DNA of 26,392 nucleotides from SIG565 sp045647785 (GTDB lineage: Bacteria > Bacillota > Clostridia > Oscillospirales > Acutalibacteraceae): positions 1-26,392 of the forward strand of contig JAZRMU010000016.1 of the NCBI GenBank assembly GCA_045647785.1. Reading direction: 5' to 3'. Below are positions 7,328 to 14,436 of this stretch, piece after piece. Made by a program: the position numbers and the translations under genes. Each line of letters starts with the position of its first letter. Within the stretch, counting starts at the first letter, position 1. Below the pieces are notes generated by a model. It was given only the letters and a program-made list of their open reading frames with translations, did no database searches and had not been told where the DNA came from.

Positions 7328-8151
7328 TGTCTGTTCTTTATATTGTTGGTACACCGATAGGAAACCTCGGTGATATTTCACCTCGAGCCCTTCAAACGCT
7401 CGCTTCGGTTGATTTTATTGCCGCAGAGGATACCCGCGTCTCCTCAAAGCTGCTAAACTATTTTGATATTAAAAAACCGATTATCTCTTATTTCGAGCAC
7501 AATAAACGCGAAAAAGGTGAAATTATCATAAACCGCATTTTAGCGGGAGAAAGCTGCGCCCTTGTTACCGATGCGGGTATGCCCGCCATATCCGACCCCG
7601 GTGAGGATTTAGTTTTGCTTGCCCACCAAAAAGGCGTTAAGGTTGAATCCGTGCCCGGTCCTACCGCGGCACTGACTGCCCTTGCGATTTCCGGTATGCC
7701 TAGCGGTCGCTTTTGCTTCGAGGGATTTTTATCGGTTAATAAGCAAAGCCGAAAGGCCCATCTGAACGAGCTTAAAAACGAAAAACGCACAATAATTTTT
7801 TACGAAGCTCCCCACAAGCTGAAAAACACCCTTGCAGACCTGTATAATGCCTTTGGTGAACGCGAAATTGCGGTAGTTAAGGAGCTTACAAAAATCCACG
7901 AAACCGTTTTTCGCACCACGCTCTCAAACGCACTTGCGCATTATACCGAGGTTGCGCCAAAGGGCGAATTTGTTTTAATAATACACGGCAAGGATATTGC
8001 CGAGACTGAAAAAGAATATACTATCGAAGACGCTATTCTAATAGCAAAAGCAGAAATCGAGGGCGGTTTATCCACCTCCGATGCTGCAAAGCTTGCCTCA
8101 AAGGAAACCGGAATAAAAAAAGGAGATATTTATAAGGCTCTTTTAAACTAA
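7327..8151 (+). CDS. rsmI: 16S rRNA (cytidine(1402)-2'-O)-methyltransferase RsmI
   Basis: RsmI is a tetrapyrrole-methylase-fold enzyme that 2'-O-methylates C1402 of 16S rRNA in the decoding centre. The 274-residue protein opens with the family signature LYIVGTPIGNLGDIS. It continues with IAAEDTRVSSKLL, ALVTDAGMPAISDPG and VPGPTAALTALAISG (SAM-binding loop), then FEGFL and FYEAPHKL. The C-terminal part contains REIAVVKELTKIHE and GEFVLII and ends with a short helical region. Translationally coupled to the upstream methyltransferase (TAATG). It converges on spoIID, sharing the tetranucleotide CTAA at the two stops, and no terminator separates the genes. Confidence 0.97.
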   Translation: MSVLYIVGTPIGNLGDISPRALQTLASVDFIAAEDTRVSSKLLNYFDIKKPIISYFEHNKREKGEIIINRILAGESCALVTDAGMPAISDPGEDLVLLAHQKGVKVESVPGPTAALTALAISGMPSGRFCFEGFLSVNKQSRKAHLNELKNEKRTIIFYEAPHKLKNTLADLYNAFGEREIAVVKELTKIHETVFRTTLSNALAHYTEVAPKGEFVLIIHGKDIAETEKEYTIEDAILIAKAEIEGGLSTSDAAKLASKETGIKKGDIYKALLN

Positions 8152-9101
8152 ATTTTTTCGATACTGCAGCCCTTATAATACCAGAGAAGTATTTCCCTAT
8201 AGGTGTTGCCCTCGGCAGCTAAATATTCTGCGCCCGCCTGACTCATTCCCACCCCGTGTCCGTAACCACAGACCGAAAAAATCACCTTGCTTTCGTTTAC
8301 GGTGATTTTAAAATTTGCGGAGCGCAATGAAAAAATTGTTCTGATATCTCTGCCCGAAAAGCTTTTTTCCCCTATTTTAACGGTATCTACATAGCCGTTT
8401 TCGCGGCAACTTTGTTCTAGCCTTCCCACTTCTTTCTCGGTTACTCCGAGCTTTTGGCAAAATTCGCCTATATCTGTTTCTACTGTGCTTTGATAACCCG
8501 CAGCAAACAGGTCTCCAAGACTATCGCGTGAAACTAAATAGGGATAATCCTTGCCGTAAACATCCTTTGCACTTTCTGTTTTTCCGCCCGAAATAGCATG
8601 ATAAAGCGCAAGTGCGGGACTCCCCTCAAAGCAAAGGTATTCCCCCTCCACACTTTTTATTATATTTTTTAATTTTTCACGATTTTCTGCGGCCTTTTCG
8701 CCCCATTTTTCGTTTTGCTTTTGCTCATCAATATAGTGCTGGTCGGTTAAATAGCTGTCGGTTATATCGTAATCATTTTGGCTGTTTTCACCCATTCTCA
8801 CAAGCATAAAGGAATATGCCGCAACAGCCTGTGCTTTTAAGGCTTCTGTCGGGCTATTTGCCGACATTTCGGCTGCTAATACGCCTAAAATATAATCATT
8901 TTTTTCAATTTCCTTTATCTCTCCGCTTTCGCTTATTTTCACCTTTATTTTTTCTTTATTTTGAGCTTCAAGCAACCCTATACCGCCCGTTTTAAGGGTG
9001 CTTTGCTGGTTTTCCATTGCTTCTCCCGACATGGATAAAAGTGGTAGCAGCAGCATAAAAAATATAAGGGTCAGCGAAATTATAACATAAATATTTTTCA
9101 T
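8148..9101 (-). CDS. spoIID: Stage II sporulation protein D (SpoIID), peptidoglycan lytic transglycosylase
   Basis: SpoIID is a membrane-anchored lytic transglycosylase that, with SpoIIM and SpoIIP, thins septal peptidoglycan and drives engulfment of the forespore. The 317-residue protein has an N-terminal signal-anchor (about residues 4-24). The catalytic-domain start is YILGVLAAEMS with E78 as the expected catalytic Glu, followed by PTEALKAQAVAAYSF. Next come YHAISGGKTESA, the DYPYL loop, and the C-terminal GYGHGVGMSQAGAEYLA signature. It sits on the - strand, opposite its neighbours, with GAGGAAA just ahead of the ATG. A sigma-E-like promoter lies upstream. spoIIM, spoIIP and spoIIQ are not in the window. 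Some Clostridia carry SpoIID-like paralogues, so mother-cell function is inferred. Confidence 0.94.
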   Translation of the reverse strand: MKNIYVIISLTLIFFMLLLPLLSMSGEAMENQQSTLKTGGIGLLEAQNKEKIKVKISESGEIKEIEKNDYILGVLAAEMSANSPTEALKAQAVAAYSFMLVRMGENSQNDYDITDSYLTDQHYIDEQKQNEKWGEKAAENREKLKNIIKSVEGEYLCFEGSPALALYHAISGGKTESAKDVYGKDYPYLVSRDSLGDLFAAGYQSTVETDIGEFCQKLGVTEKEVGRLEQSCRENGYVDTVKIGEKSFSGRDIRTIFSLRSANFKITVNESKVIFSVCGYGHGVGMSQAGAEYLAAEGNTYREILLWYYKGCSIEKI

Positions 9102-9124
9102 TGATTTCCTCGCAATTTTTTGTT

Positions 9125-9153
9125 ATTATATTTATATTAAGAAAACAATATTT
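9125..9153 (-). promoter_or_regulatory. Possible sigma-E-type promoter of spoIID
   Basis: Read on the - strand, AAATATT (complement of 9147-9153) resembles the sigma-E -35 and is followed after 14 bases by AATATAAT (complement of 9125-9132). This matches the sigma-E -10 CATACAAT at six of eight bases. Transcription would start about 24 bases before the spoIID ATG. The region is AT-rich, so such matches are easy to obtain; the call rests on spacing plus gene identity. Confidence 0.35.
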
Positions 9154-9177
9154 TAATTCGTTTAGAGAGTTGATTTT

Positions 9178-10047
9178 ATGATAATTCCATTCAAAAAAAC
9201 TGCTATTTTATCGCTTGCGGCTACCGTTTGCTTCACTCTGCTTCGTATTTTGCAAATTTTCTTTTGTGGCGATCCGGAAACAGGCTTTTTTAAGACAGGA
9301 TACGAAAAAATAGGCACGGAGTTCAGTATTGTTATTTTTGCCTTTTTATTAATTTCGTTTGTTTTCGCTTTTTTCGAGCAAAAAACCGCAGCCGAGTATC
9401 CAAAAACAAGCTTTTTATTAGCAATCGGCTATTTTCTCGCAACCTCTCTCATAATTTTTGATTTGATTTTCTTCCCCACCCAATTTTCACTCGGCATACC
9501 ACAAAGCATCCTCTTTTTTGTTTTCGGTGTTGCTACGGCGGCAGTGTCTTTACTTGAAGCGGTTAATTATTTTTACCCTCTTGACTTTTTATCTGCCATA
9601 CGCGAGAAAAGCGGCAACTCTTTTCCTCTTTTCTCGGTAGCTGCGCTTATTTATTGGATTTTAAGAACTGTGTTTTTCTTCGCCTTCTATACCGAAATGG
9701 CGGTTATTTCAGACCATGTTTTTGATATTATTGCACTTCTATGTGTGCTTATATTCCTTTTACATGTTGCTTATTTGTCAAATAATGTTCAATCCGTCAA
9801 GGCAAAAAGGTGGCTTCTGCCGCTTTGGGTTTTATCTTTTCTTTCCTGTGTGTGCAGTAGTCTGCCACATATTTTGCTTTTTATTTTTGGACAGGGCGAA
9901 CGGCTTCACTCCTTTAACTCAAATCACATAACTGTTTTTGGTGTTGCTATTTTCCTCGGAATTTTTTATTTTGCAGCCTTTAATGAATTTAATCTGCGTG
10001 AAAGAGTTAAAAAACACAAAAAAGACTTATCCCGTTTTATCAGATAA
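9178..10047 (+). CDS. Multi-spanning membrane protein of unknown function
   Basis: I do not recognise this 289-residue protein. It is very hydrophobic, rich in Phe and Leu, with about seven to eight predicted membrane segments. They fall near residues 9-28, 42-63, 78-103, 105-125, 150-172, 180-202, 213-238 and 247-268. It ends in a strongly basic tail with RERVKKHKKDLSRF. No enzymatic motif or cysteine cluster was seen. It is transcribed divergently from spoIID across a 76-base gap, has only a weak AGAGAG ribosome site, and is closed by a good terminator, so it is probably a single-gene unit. Position between spoIID and dnaA is where many Firmicutes carry rpmH-rnpA-yidC, but it is not a YidC: it lacks that family's cytoplasmic and membrane motifs. 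Confidence 0.8.
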   Translation: MIIPFKKTAILSLAATVCFTLLRILQIFFCGDPETGFFKTGYEKIGTEFSIVIFAFLLISFVFAFFEQKTAAEYPKTSFLLAIGYFLATSLIIFDLIFFPTQFSLGIPQSILFFVFGVATAAVSLLEAVNYFYPLDFLSAIREKSGNSFPLFSVAALIYWILRTVFFFAFYTEMAVISDHVFDIIALLCVLIFLLHVAYLSNNVQSVKAKRWLLPLWVLSFLSCVCSSLPHILLFIFGQGERLHSFNSNHITVFGVAIFLGIFYFAAFNEFNLRERVKKHKKDLSRFIR

Positions 10048-10055
10048 AATAATTT

Positions 10056-10086
10056 AATCCCAAGCAAAAAACGCTTGGGATTTTTT
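10056..10086 (+). terminator. Rho-independent terminator before dnaA
   Basis: AATCCCAAGC (10056-10065) pairs perfectly with GCTTGGGATT (10073-10082) around a seven-base A-rich loop and runs into a T tract. The A-rich 5' flank could also make it work in reverse. It isolates dnaA from the upstream membrane-protein gene. Confidence 0.9.
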
Positions 10087-10143
10087 ATTTTTAAAAACCC
10101 TATATAAATATATATATTTATTAACAATGATATTATATTATAG

Positions 10144-10172
10144 TTGAAAACTTTAAATTTTTATGTTATAAT
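10144..10172 (+). promoter_or_regulatory. Sigma-A promoter of dnaA
   Basis: TTGAAA (10144-10149) and a perfect TATAAT (10167-10172) are separated by the optimal 17 bases, with an AT-rich upstream stretch. Transcription would start near 10179, about 46 bases before the dnaA ATG. No DnaA box was seen around this promoter, so DnaA autoregulation is not evident here. Confidence 0.8.
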
Positions 10173-10224
10173 ATTGCTGTATATTAGGGATAAATTTTTC
10201 ACTTTAAAAGAAAGGAAGAAAAAG

Positions 10225-11550
10225 ATGGAAATAGAATCGCTAAATGACATTTGGGGAGCCGTTAGCGACCTTTGTAAAGAAAGCATTACCGAAATAGCTT
10301 TTAATGTTTGGTTTAAGGATCTGCATCCTTTAGATATGAAGGATAATACCCTTACTCTCGGTATCTACTCCGCCTATAAAAAATCAATAATTGACGCTAC
10401 ATATATTCCTATGCTCAAGGAAAATCTTAAGGCAATAATGGGCGTTGAAATGGATATAAAAATTGTTGTAGAAGATGAAAATGGTCAGGAAAAGAAAACA
10501 CCTGCTCCCACAACATACGAAGATTCTTATACCTTTGATAATTTCATCGTTGGGGCAACTAATCGTTATGCCCACGCCGCAGCAATGGCTATTGCTACAA
10601 ATCCGGAAGATACAATGCATTATAACCCGCTTGTTATCTATGGTCCGTCGGGTGTTGGTAAAACCCATCTTATGATAGCTATAAGAAATGAGGTTTTGCG
10701 CCGCAACCCCGAAAAGAAAATAGTTTATGTTCGAAGTGAGGAGTTTACAAATCAGCTTGTAAATGCTCTTAAAGAGGGTAAGCTTGGTCTTGGTAGTATG
10801 GACGATTTTAAAAACCGCTACAGAAATGTGGATATGCTGCTTATTGACGATATTCAATTTATTGCAGGTAAAGAATTTTGCCAAGAGGAATTTTTTAACA
10901 CCTTTGAGGCACTAAAAGAAAAGAATAAACATATTGTTGTAACTCTTGATAGACCTATTAAATCTATTGCAACTCTCGAAGAAAGAATCAAAACAAGACT
11001 TCAAGGCGGTATTTCTGCTGATATTACCCCTGCAGACTTTGAAACCCGCGTTGGTATTATTAAAAAGAAATCAGAACAAATGGGAATTACCTTGCCCGAT
11101 GATATTGTTTATGAGATTTCTAAAAAAATATTTTCTAATGCAAGGCAATTAGAGGGCGTTGTTAAAAATCTGTTGGCTTATATAAAAATGGAAAATAAGA
11201 TACCAACCGTATCGGTGCTTAACAATCTTATTCGCGATGTTATTAATGATACCCAGCCGGAGCCTATTAAAATTGAAAGAATTATAGAAGAGGTTGCAAG
11301 GTGTTATAAGGTATCCGAAAATGATATTCTCTCAAACCGTCGCCCCGCTCAAATAGTTTTAGCCCGCCAAATTGCTATGTATATAGCCCGTGAAACTACA
11401 GAGCTTTCCTATCAAGCTATTGGTGAAAGTTTTGGAAGAGACCATACAACTGTTTTACACAATGTTTCTCAAGCAGAGAAATATATAAAGGAAAAACCTT
11501 ATGAAAAGGATGTTATAGAGGAAATAATTCGTAATTTAAAGGCGGAATAG
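10225..11550 (+). CDS. dnaA: Chromosomal replication initiator DnaA
   Basis: DnaA is the AAA+ ATPase that binds DnaA boxes and opens oriC. The 441-residue protein has N-terminal domain I (about 1-80), a short linker, then the AAA+ core starting near YTFDNFIVGATNRYAHAAAMA. Walker A GPSGVGKTH is at 140-148 and Walker B LLIDD at 205-209. The sensor/arginine-finger region includes TLEERIKTRLQGG. The C-terminal helix-turn-helix ends with SYQAIGESFGRDHTTVLH, the DnaA-box-binding signature. The frame is open upstream to 10144, but that stretch contains the promoter. The ATG at 10225 is preceded by GAAAGGAAG and gives the expected N-terminus. A DnaA box begins immediately after the stop codon. Confidence 0.98.
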   Translation: MEIESLNDIWGAVSDLCKESITEIAFNVWFKDLHPLDMKDNTLTLGIYSAYKKSIIDATYIPMLKENLKAIMGVEMDIKIVVEDENGQEKKTPAPTTYEDSYTFDNFIVGATNRYAHAAAMAIATNPEDTMHYNPLVIYGPSGVGKTHLMIAIRNEVLRRNPEKKIVYVRSEEFTNQLVNALKEGKLGLGSMDDFKNRYRNVDMLLIDDIQFIAGKEFCQEEFFNTFEALKEKNKHIVVTLDRPIKSIATLEERIKTRLQGGISADITPADFETRVGIIKKKSEQMGITLPDDIVYEISKKIFSNARQLEGVVKNLLAYIKMENKIPTVSVLNNLIRDVINDTQPEPIKIERIIEEVARCYKVSENDILSNRRPAQIVLARQIAMYIARETTELSYQAIGESFGRDHTTVLHNVSQAEKYIKEKPYEKDVIEEIIRNLKAE

Positions 11551-11559
11551 TTATCCACA
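11551..11559 (+). other. Consensus DnaA box
   Basis: TTATCCACA, an exact match to the DnaA-box consensus, begins on the base after the dnaA TAG. It is the only perfect box I found in the spacer. Confidence 0.85.
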
Positions 11560-11710
11560 TACTTATTAATTATTAACCGTTTATTTTCCTTTTTATGTTT
11601 TATAACTTTTTTATCCTATTTTTTACCAATATTTATAAACATTGTTTTCGACATCTATTTATCCTTTAAAATAAAGGGTAAAAAAGGGTTTTCCACGAAA
11701 TCCACCATAC

Positions 11711-11725
11711 CTACTATAACTACTA
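11711..11725 (+). other. DnaA-trio repeat element
   Basis: The top strand reads CTA-CTA-TAA-CTA-CTA, so the bottom strand read 3' to 5' is GAT-GAT-ATT-GAT-GAT. This matches the DnaA-trio (3'-GAT-5' repeats) described at Bacillus-type origins, where a DnaA filament engages single strand during opening. It lies 13 bases after a degenerate DnaA box and directly before a T-rich tract, in the expected order and polarity. Confidence 0.7.
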
Positions 11726-11776
11726 TTTTTTTATTTTATTTTAAAGAAAACTTTTTAAAAACGAGGAGTAATTAAA

Positions 11777-12877
11777 ATGAAGGTTACTATTGAGCGTGAA
11801 AAATTTTTAGAGGCTGTAAATCACCTTTCCCGTATTGTTTCTTCTAAGACAAGTTTACCGGTTCTTGAGGGTATTTTAATTTCAGCCGAAATGGGTAAAG
11901 CAACCCTTATAAGCTATAATCTTGAAATGGGAATAAAAAAAGAAATTTATGCTTCTACAGAGCAAGAGGGAGATATTGTTATAAATGCTCGCATTCTTGC
12001 TGATATTTTAAGAAGAATGGATGGATTAAGCGTTGAAATTTCAACAGATGATCATTTAATGTGCCATATAAAATCAGGTGCTGCAAATTTTGATATTATG
12101 GGTATGGCTTCCTCTGATTTTCCGGAAATGCCCAGTGTTGTTCAAAAAAATAAAATTGTGCTTGGTGGCGAAATTATAAAAAATATGGTACGCCGCACAA
12201 TTTTTGCTGTTGCTCAAAATGAGGGAACAAGACCAATTCTCACAGGTATAAATGTAACAGTAAGTGAAGGCTCGGTTAAATTTGTTGCTATAGATGGCTT
12301 CCGTTTAGCTATTCGTACTGAAAAATTAAATATTAATAATGAAGCAAATCTTATTATTACAGGTAAAGCAGTTGCAGAGCTTGTAAAGCTTATCAATGAT
12401 GATAACGAAGATGTAGAAATTTCGATAAGCGATAATCTTATAAGCTTTAATACAAACGGTTATACATTTATTTCTCGTTTACTTGAGGGTACATTTGTTG
12501 ATTATAATAAAACTGTTCCCGAAACATATAAGCAGAGAATTTTTGTTAAAACCCGCGAGCTTATTGATACTATTGAAAGAATAAGCCTTGTTATTAATGA
12601 TACTTTTTCAACCCCAATCCGTTGTGTTTTAACAGAGGATAATATTGTTTTCAGTTGTACTTCATCTGTTGGTCGTGCAACCGAAAATTTCCCTGTTTCT
12701 TTAGAGGGTGAAGAATTTGAAATAGGTCTTAACAGCCGTTATTTAATTGAAGCTTTAAAGGCAACAGAAAGTGATACCGTTAAAATTGAATTTTCAGGAC
12801 CGAGTGCAGGTGTTCTTATTAAACCTGCTGAAGGAGACGAATTTTTATATATGATTATGCCTATGAGGTTAAGATAA
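11777..12877 (+). CDS. dnaN: DNA polymerase III beta subunit (sliding clamp)
   Basis: DnaN forms the ring-shaped clamp that tethers the replicative polymerase and recruits repair partners. The 366-residue product has the standard three-fold repeated clamp domains. Recognisable segments are KTSLPVLEGILI near the start, FAVAQNEGTRPILTGI at the second-domain junction, VAIDGFRLA, and the conserved C-terminal YMIMPMRL. A strong CGAGGAG ribosome site precedes the ATG. Its stop overlaps the yaaA start by one base (TAATG). It is more AT-rich in codon choice than the recA block. Nothing is unusual in length or motifs. Confidence 0.98.
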   Translation: MKVTIEREKFLEAVNHLSRIVSSKTSLPVLEGILISAEMGKATLISYNLEMGIKKEIYASTEQEGDIVINARILADILRRMDGLSVEISTDDHLMCHIKSGAANFDIMGMASSDFPEMPSVVQKNKIVLGGEIIKNMVRRTIFAVAQNEGTRPILTGINVTVSEGSVKFVAIDGFRLAIRTEKLNINNEANLIITGKAVAELVKLINDDNEDVEISISDNLISFNTNGYTFISRLLEGTFVDYNKTVPETYKQRIFVKTRELIDTIERISLVINDTFSTPIRCVLTEDNIVFSCTSSVGRATENFPVSLEGEEFEIGLNSRYLIEALKATESDTVKIEFSGPSAGVLIKPAEGDEFLYMIMPMRLR

Positions 12878-13086
12878 TGGAAAAAATTATAACAATTAAA
12901 GATGATTTTATTAAGCTTGATTCGCTTTTAAAATATTCGGGAATAGCAAGTACCGGAGGACACGCAAAAATGCTTATTCAAGACGAATTGGTGAAGGTAA
13001 ACGGAGAAATCTGCACCCAGCGTGGAAAGAAAATTAAAATAGGCGATAAAGTAGAGATAGAAGATATAATTCTTTTAATAAAATGA
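12877..13086 (+). CDS. yaaA: S4-domain RNA-binding protein YaaA (RlbA-like)
   Basis: Small S4-like protein of 69 residues, of the type encoded between dnaN and recF in most Firmicutes. The S4 fold is visible as LDSLLKYSGIASTGGHAKMLI, then the VKVNGEICTQRGKKIKIGD loop and an acidic C-terminal strand. It is predicted to bind RNA, possibly rRNA during ribosome assembly, but the exact role is not settled. Translationally coupled on both sides: TAATG with dnaN and ATGA with recF. The gene order makes the assignment secure despite its size. Not to be confused with the unrelated peroxide-stress YaaA of E. coli. Confidence 0.92.
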   Translation: MEKIITIKDDFIKLDSLLKYSGIASTGGHAKMLIQDELVKVNGEICTQRGKKIKIGDKVEIEDIILLIK

Positions 13087-14144
13087 TTGTTAATAATATA
13101 AAAATTAAAAATTTTCGAAATATAGAAAATATATATTTTAATCCTAATGAAAATATAAATGTTATTTGCGGTGAAAATGCACAAGGTAAAACAAATTTAA
13201 TTGAGGCTATTTGGTTTTTTACAGGTGCTAAAAGCTTTAGAGGTATAAAAGATAACGAGGCAATTAAAAAAAATAAAGAAAAAGCCGATTTATATTTATC
13301 CTTTATATCAGAAGGTATAGAAAAAGAAGCTGAAATTGAAATAAAAGATAAAAAAAGAATTAAAATAAACGGAAAAAATATTTCAAATATAAGCGAATAT
13401 GTAGGAAACTTTACCGCCGTTGTTTTTTCACCTGCTGATTTAAATTTTATTTCGGGTGGACCAAACGAAAGAAGAAAATTTTTAGACACAGCAATTGGAC
13501 AATTATATCCAAAATATGTTGATATTTTAAGGGAATACAGCAGAGCTGTAAAACAAAGAAATAATATTTTAAAGGATTCTATAAAAGACGGTTCTTTATC
13601 ATTTTTACTTGATGATTTTGAGAAAATAATAGCGGCAGAGGGCGAAAAAATAATTAAATATCGCGAAAAATATATAGAACAGCTTAAAATATTTGCAGGG
13701 GAAATATATTCAGGTATTTCTGAAAATAAAGAAATTTTTAATTTAAATTATCAAAAAACAGTTAAAAATTCGTTTTTAGAAGAGCTTAAAATATCAAGAG
13801 AAACGGATAAATACAGAGGTATTACTTCTATTGGTCCACATAGAGATGATATATTATTTACGATAAATAATATGGGAGCAAAGGAATATGCTTCCCAGGG
13901 TCAAAAAAGAAGTATTGCATTATCTTTAAAGCTGGCAGAAGCTGAAATTATAAAAAAAATATCGGGTGAAAATCCTGTTATTTTATTAGATGATGTTATG
14001 AGCGAGTTAGATAAAAGCCGTCAAAACTATATTCTTAATAAAATAAAGGGCAGGCAGGTTTTTATAACCTGCTGTGAGGATGAAATTTTCACGCTTTTAA
14101 ATAAAGGTAAATTTATTACTATTAAAAACGGAGAAATTATTTAA
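13083..14144 (+). CDS. recF: DNA replication and repair protein RecF
   Basis: RecF is an SMC-like ATPase that, with RecO and RecR, loads RecA at gapped DNA and stalled forks. The 353-residue protein begins with the family pattern IKNFRNIENIYF. Walker A GENAQGKT is at 30-37, followed by NLIEAIWF. The GPNERRKFLD segment and SQGQKRSIALSLKLAE ABC signature lie further in, and Walker B/D-loop ILLDDVMSELDKSR is near the C-terminus. The length is typical. Codon use is extremely A-rich on the + strand, the most AT-rich gene here, but the frame is intact. It overlaps yaaA by four bases and remB by one. Confidence 0.97.
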   Translation: MIVNNIKIKNFRNIENIYFNPNENINVICGENAQGKTNLIEAIWFFTGAKSFRGIKDNEAIKKNKEKADLYLSFISEGIEKEAEIEIKDKKRIKINGKNISNISEYVGNFTAVVFSPADLNFISGGPNERRKFLDTAIGQLYPKYVDILREYSRAVKQRNNILKDSIKDGSLSFLLDDFEKIIAAEGEKIIKYREKYIEQLKIFAGEIYSGISENKEIFNLNYQKTVKNSFLEELKISRETDKYRGITSIGPHRDDILFTINNMGAKEYASQGQKRSIALSLKLAEAEIIKKISGENPVILLDDVMSELDKSRQNYILNKIKGRQVFITCCEDEIFTLLNKGKFITIKNGEII

Positions 14145-14416
14145 TGTATTTACATTTAGGTAAAGATACAGTTATTAAAGACGAAGATATTATAGGTATT
14201 TTCGATTTAGACACGGCTACTGTATCAAGGCATACAAGGAAATATTTAAATTTAGCAGAAAAAAAGGGGCAAACGGTAACTGTCAGCTATGAATTACCAA
14301 AATCCTTTGTTGTTTGCGCAAAACCTAAATGCCGAGAAAATAAAATTTATATTTCACAAATATCCTCTGTAACTCTACTTAAGAGAAGCAGTAATTTTAT
14401 TAATGAAAATAAATAA
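14144..14416 (+). CDS. remB: DUF370 / extracellular matrix regulator RemB-like protein
   Basis: Small DUF370 protein of 90 residues (Bacillus YaaB/RemB is 81). It starts MYLHLGKDTVIKDEDIIGIFD, then DLDTATVSRHTRKYL, and ends with a strand-rich part including SFVVC and ISQISSVTLLKR. All are typical of the family encoded between recF and gyrB. Its relative RemA is a DNA-binding regulator of biofilm matrix and osmoprotection genes; RemB's own role is less clear, so a regulatory job is inferred. The ATG overlaps the recF stop. gyrB follows after 20 bases. Confidence 0.9.
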   Translation: MYLHLGKDTVIKDEDIIGIFDLDTATVSRHTRKYLNLAEKKGQTVTVSYELPKSFVVCAKPKCRENKIYISQISSVTLLKRSSNFINENK

Positions 14417-14436
14417 AAAGAAAAGGAAAGAAAAAA

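Larger units (their letters stand above)
11551..11776 (+). other. Putative oriC unwinding region between dnaA and dnaN
   Basis: This 226-base non-coding spacer has the layout of a Bacillus-type basal unwinding system. It holds a perfect DnaA box TTATCCACA (11551-11559), partial boxes with TTATCC (11611-11619, 11659-11667) and a degenerate box TTTTCCACG (11689-11697). A short, relatively GC-rich stretch follows, then trinucleotide DnaA-trio-like repeats (11711-11725) and an AT-rich tract toward dnaN. The dnaN ribosome site CGAGGAG is at 11762-11768. The function is inferred from this ordered arrangement and the dnaA-dnaN position. No second cluster upstream of dnaA was seen. Confidence 0.75.

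Noticed and set aside
8068..8076. TTATCCACC, one mismatch from a DnaA box
   Set aside because: It is inside rsmI coding sequence, isolated and far from the dnaA-dnaN spacer; expected by chance.
10144..10224. Upstream extension of dnaA to the GTG/TTG region at 10144
   Set aside because: This stretch contains the -35 and -10 of the dnaA promoter, and the added residues do not resemble DnaA domain I. The ATG at 10225 has a good ribosome site.
10384..10884. 166-codon open frame antisense to dnaA
   Set aside because: Shadow of the conserved DnaA AAA+ core, with no domain or start signal of its own.
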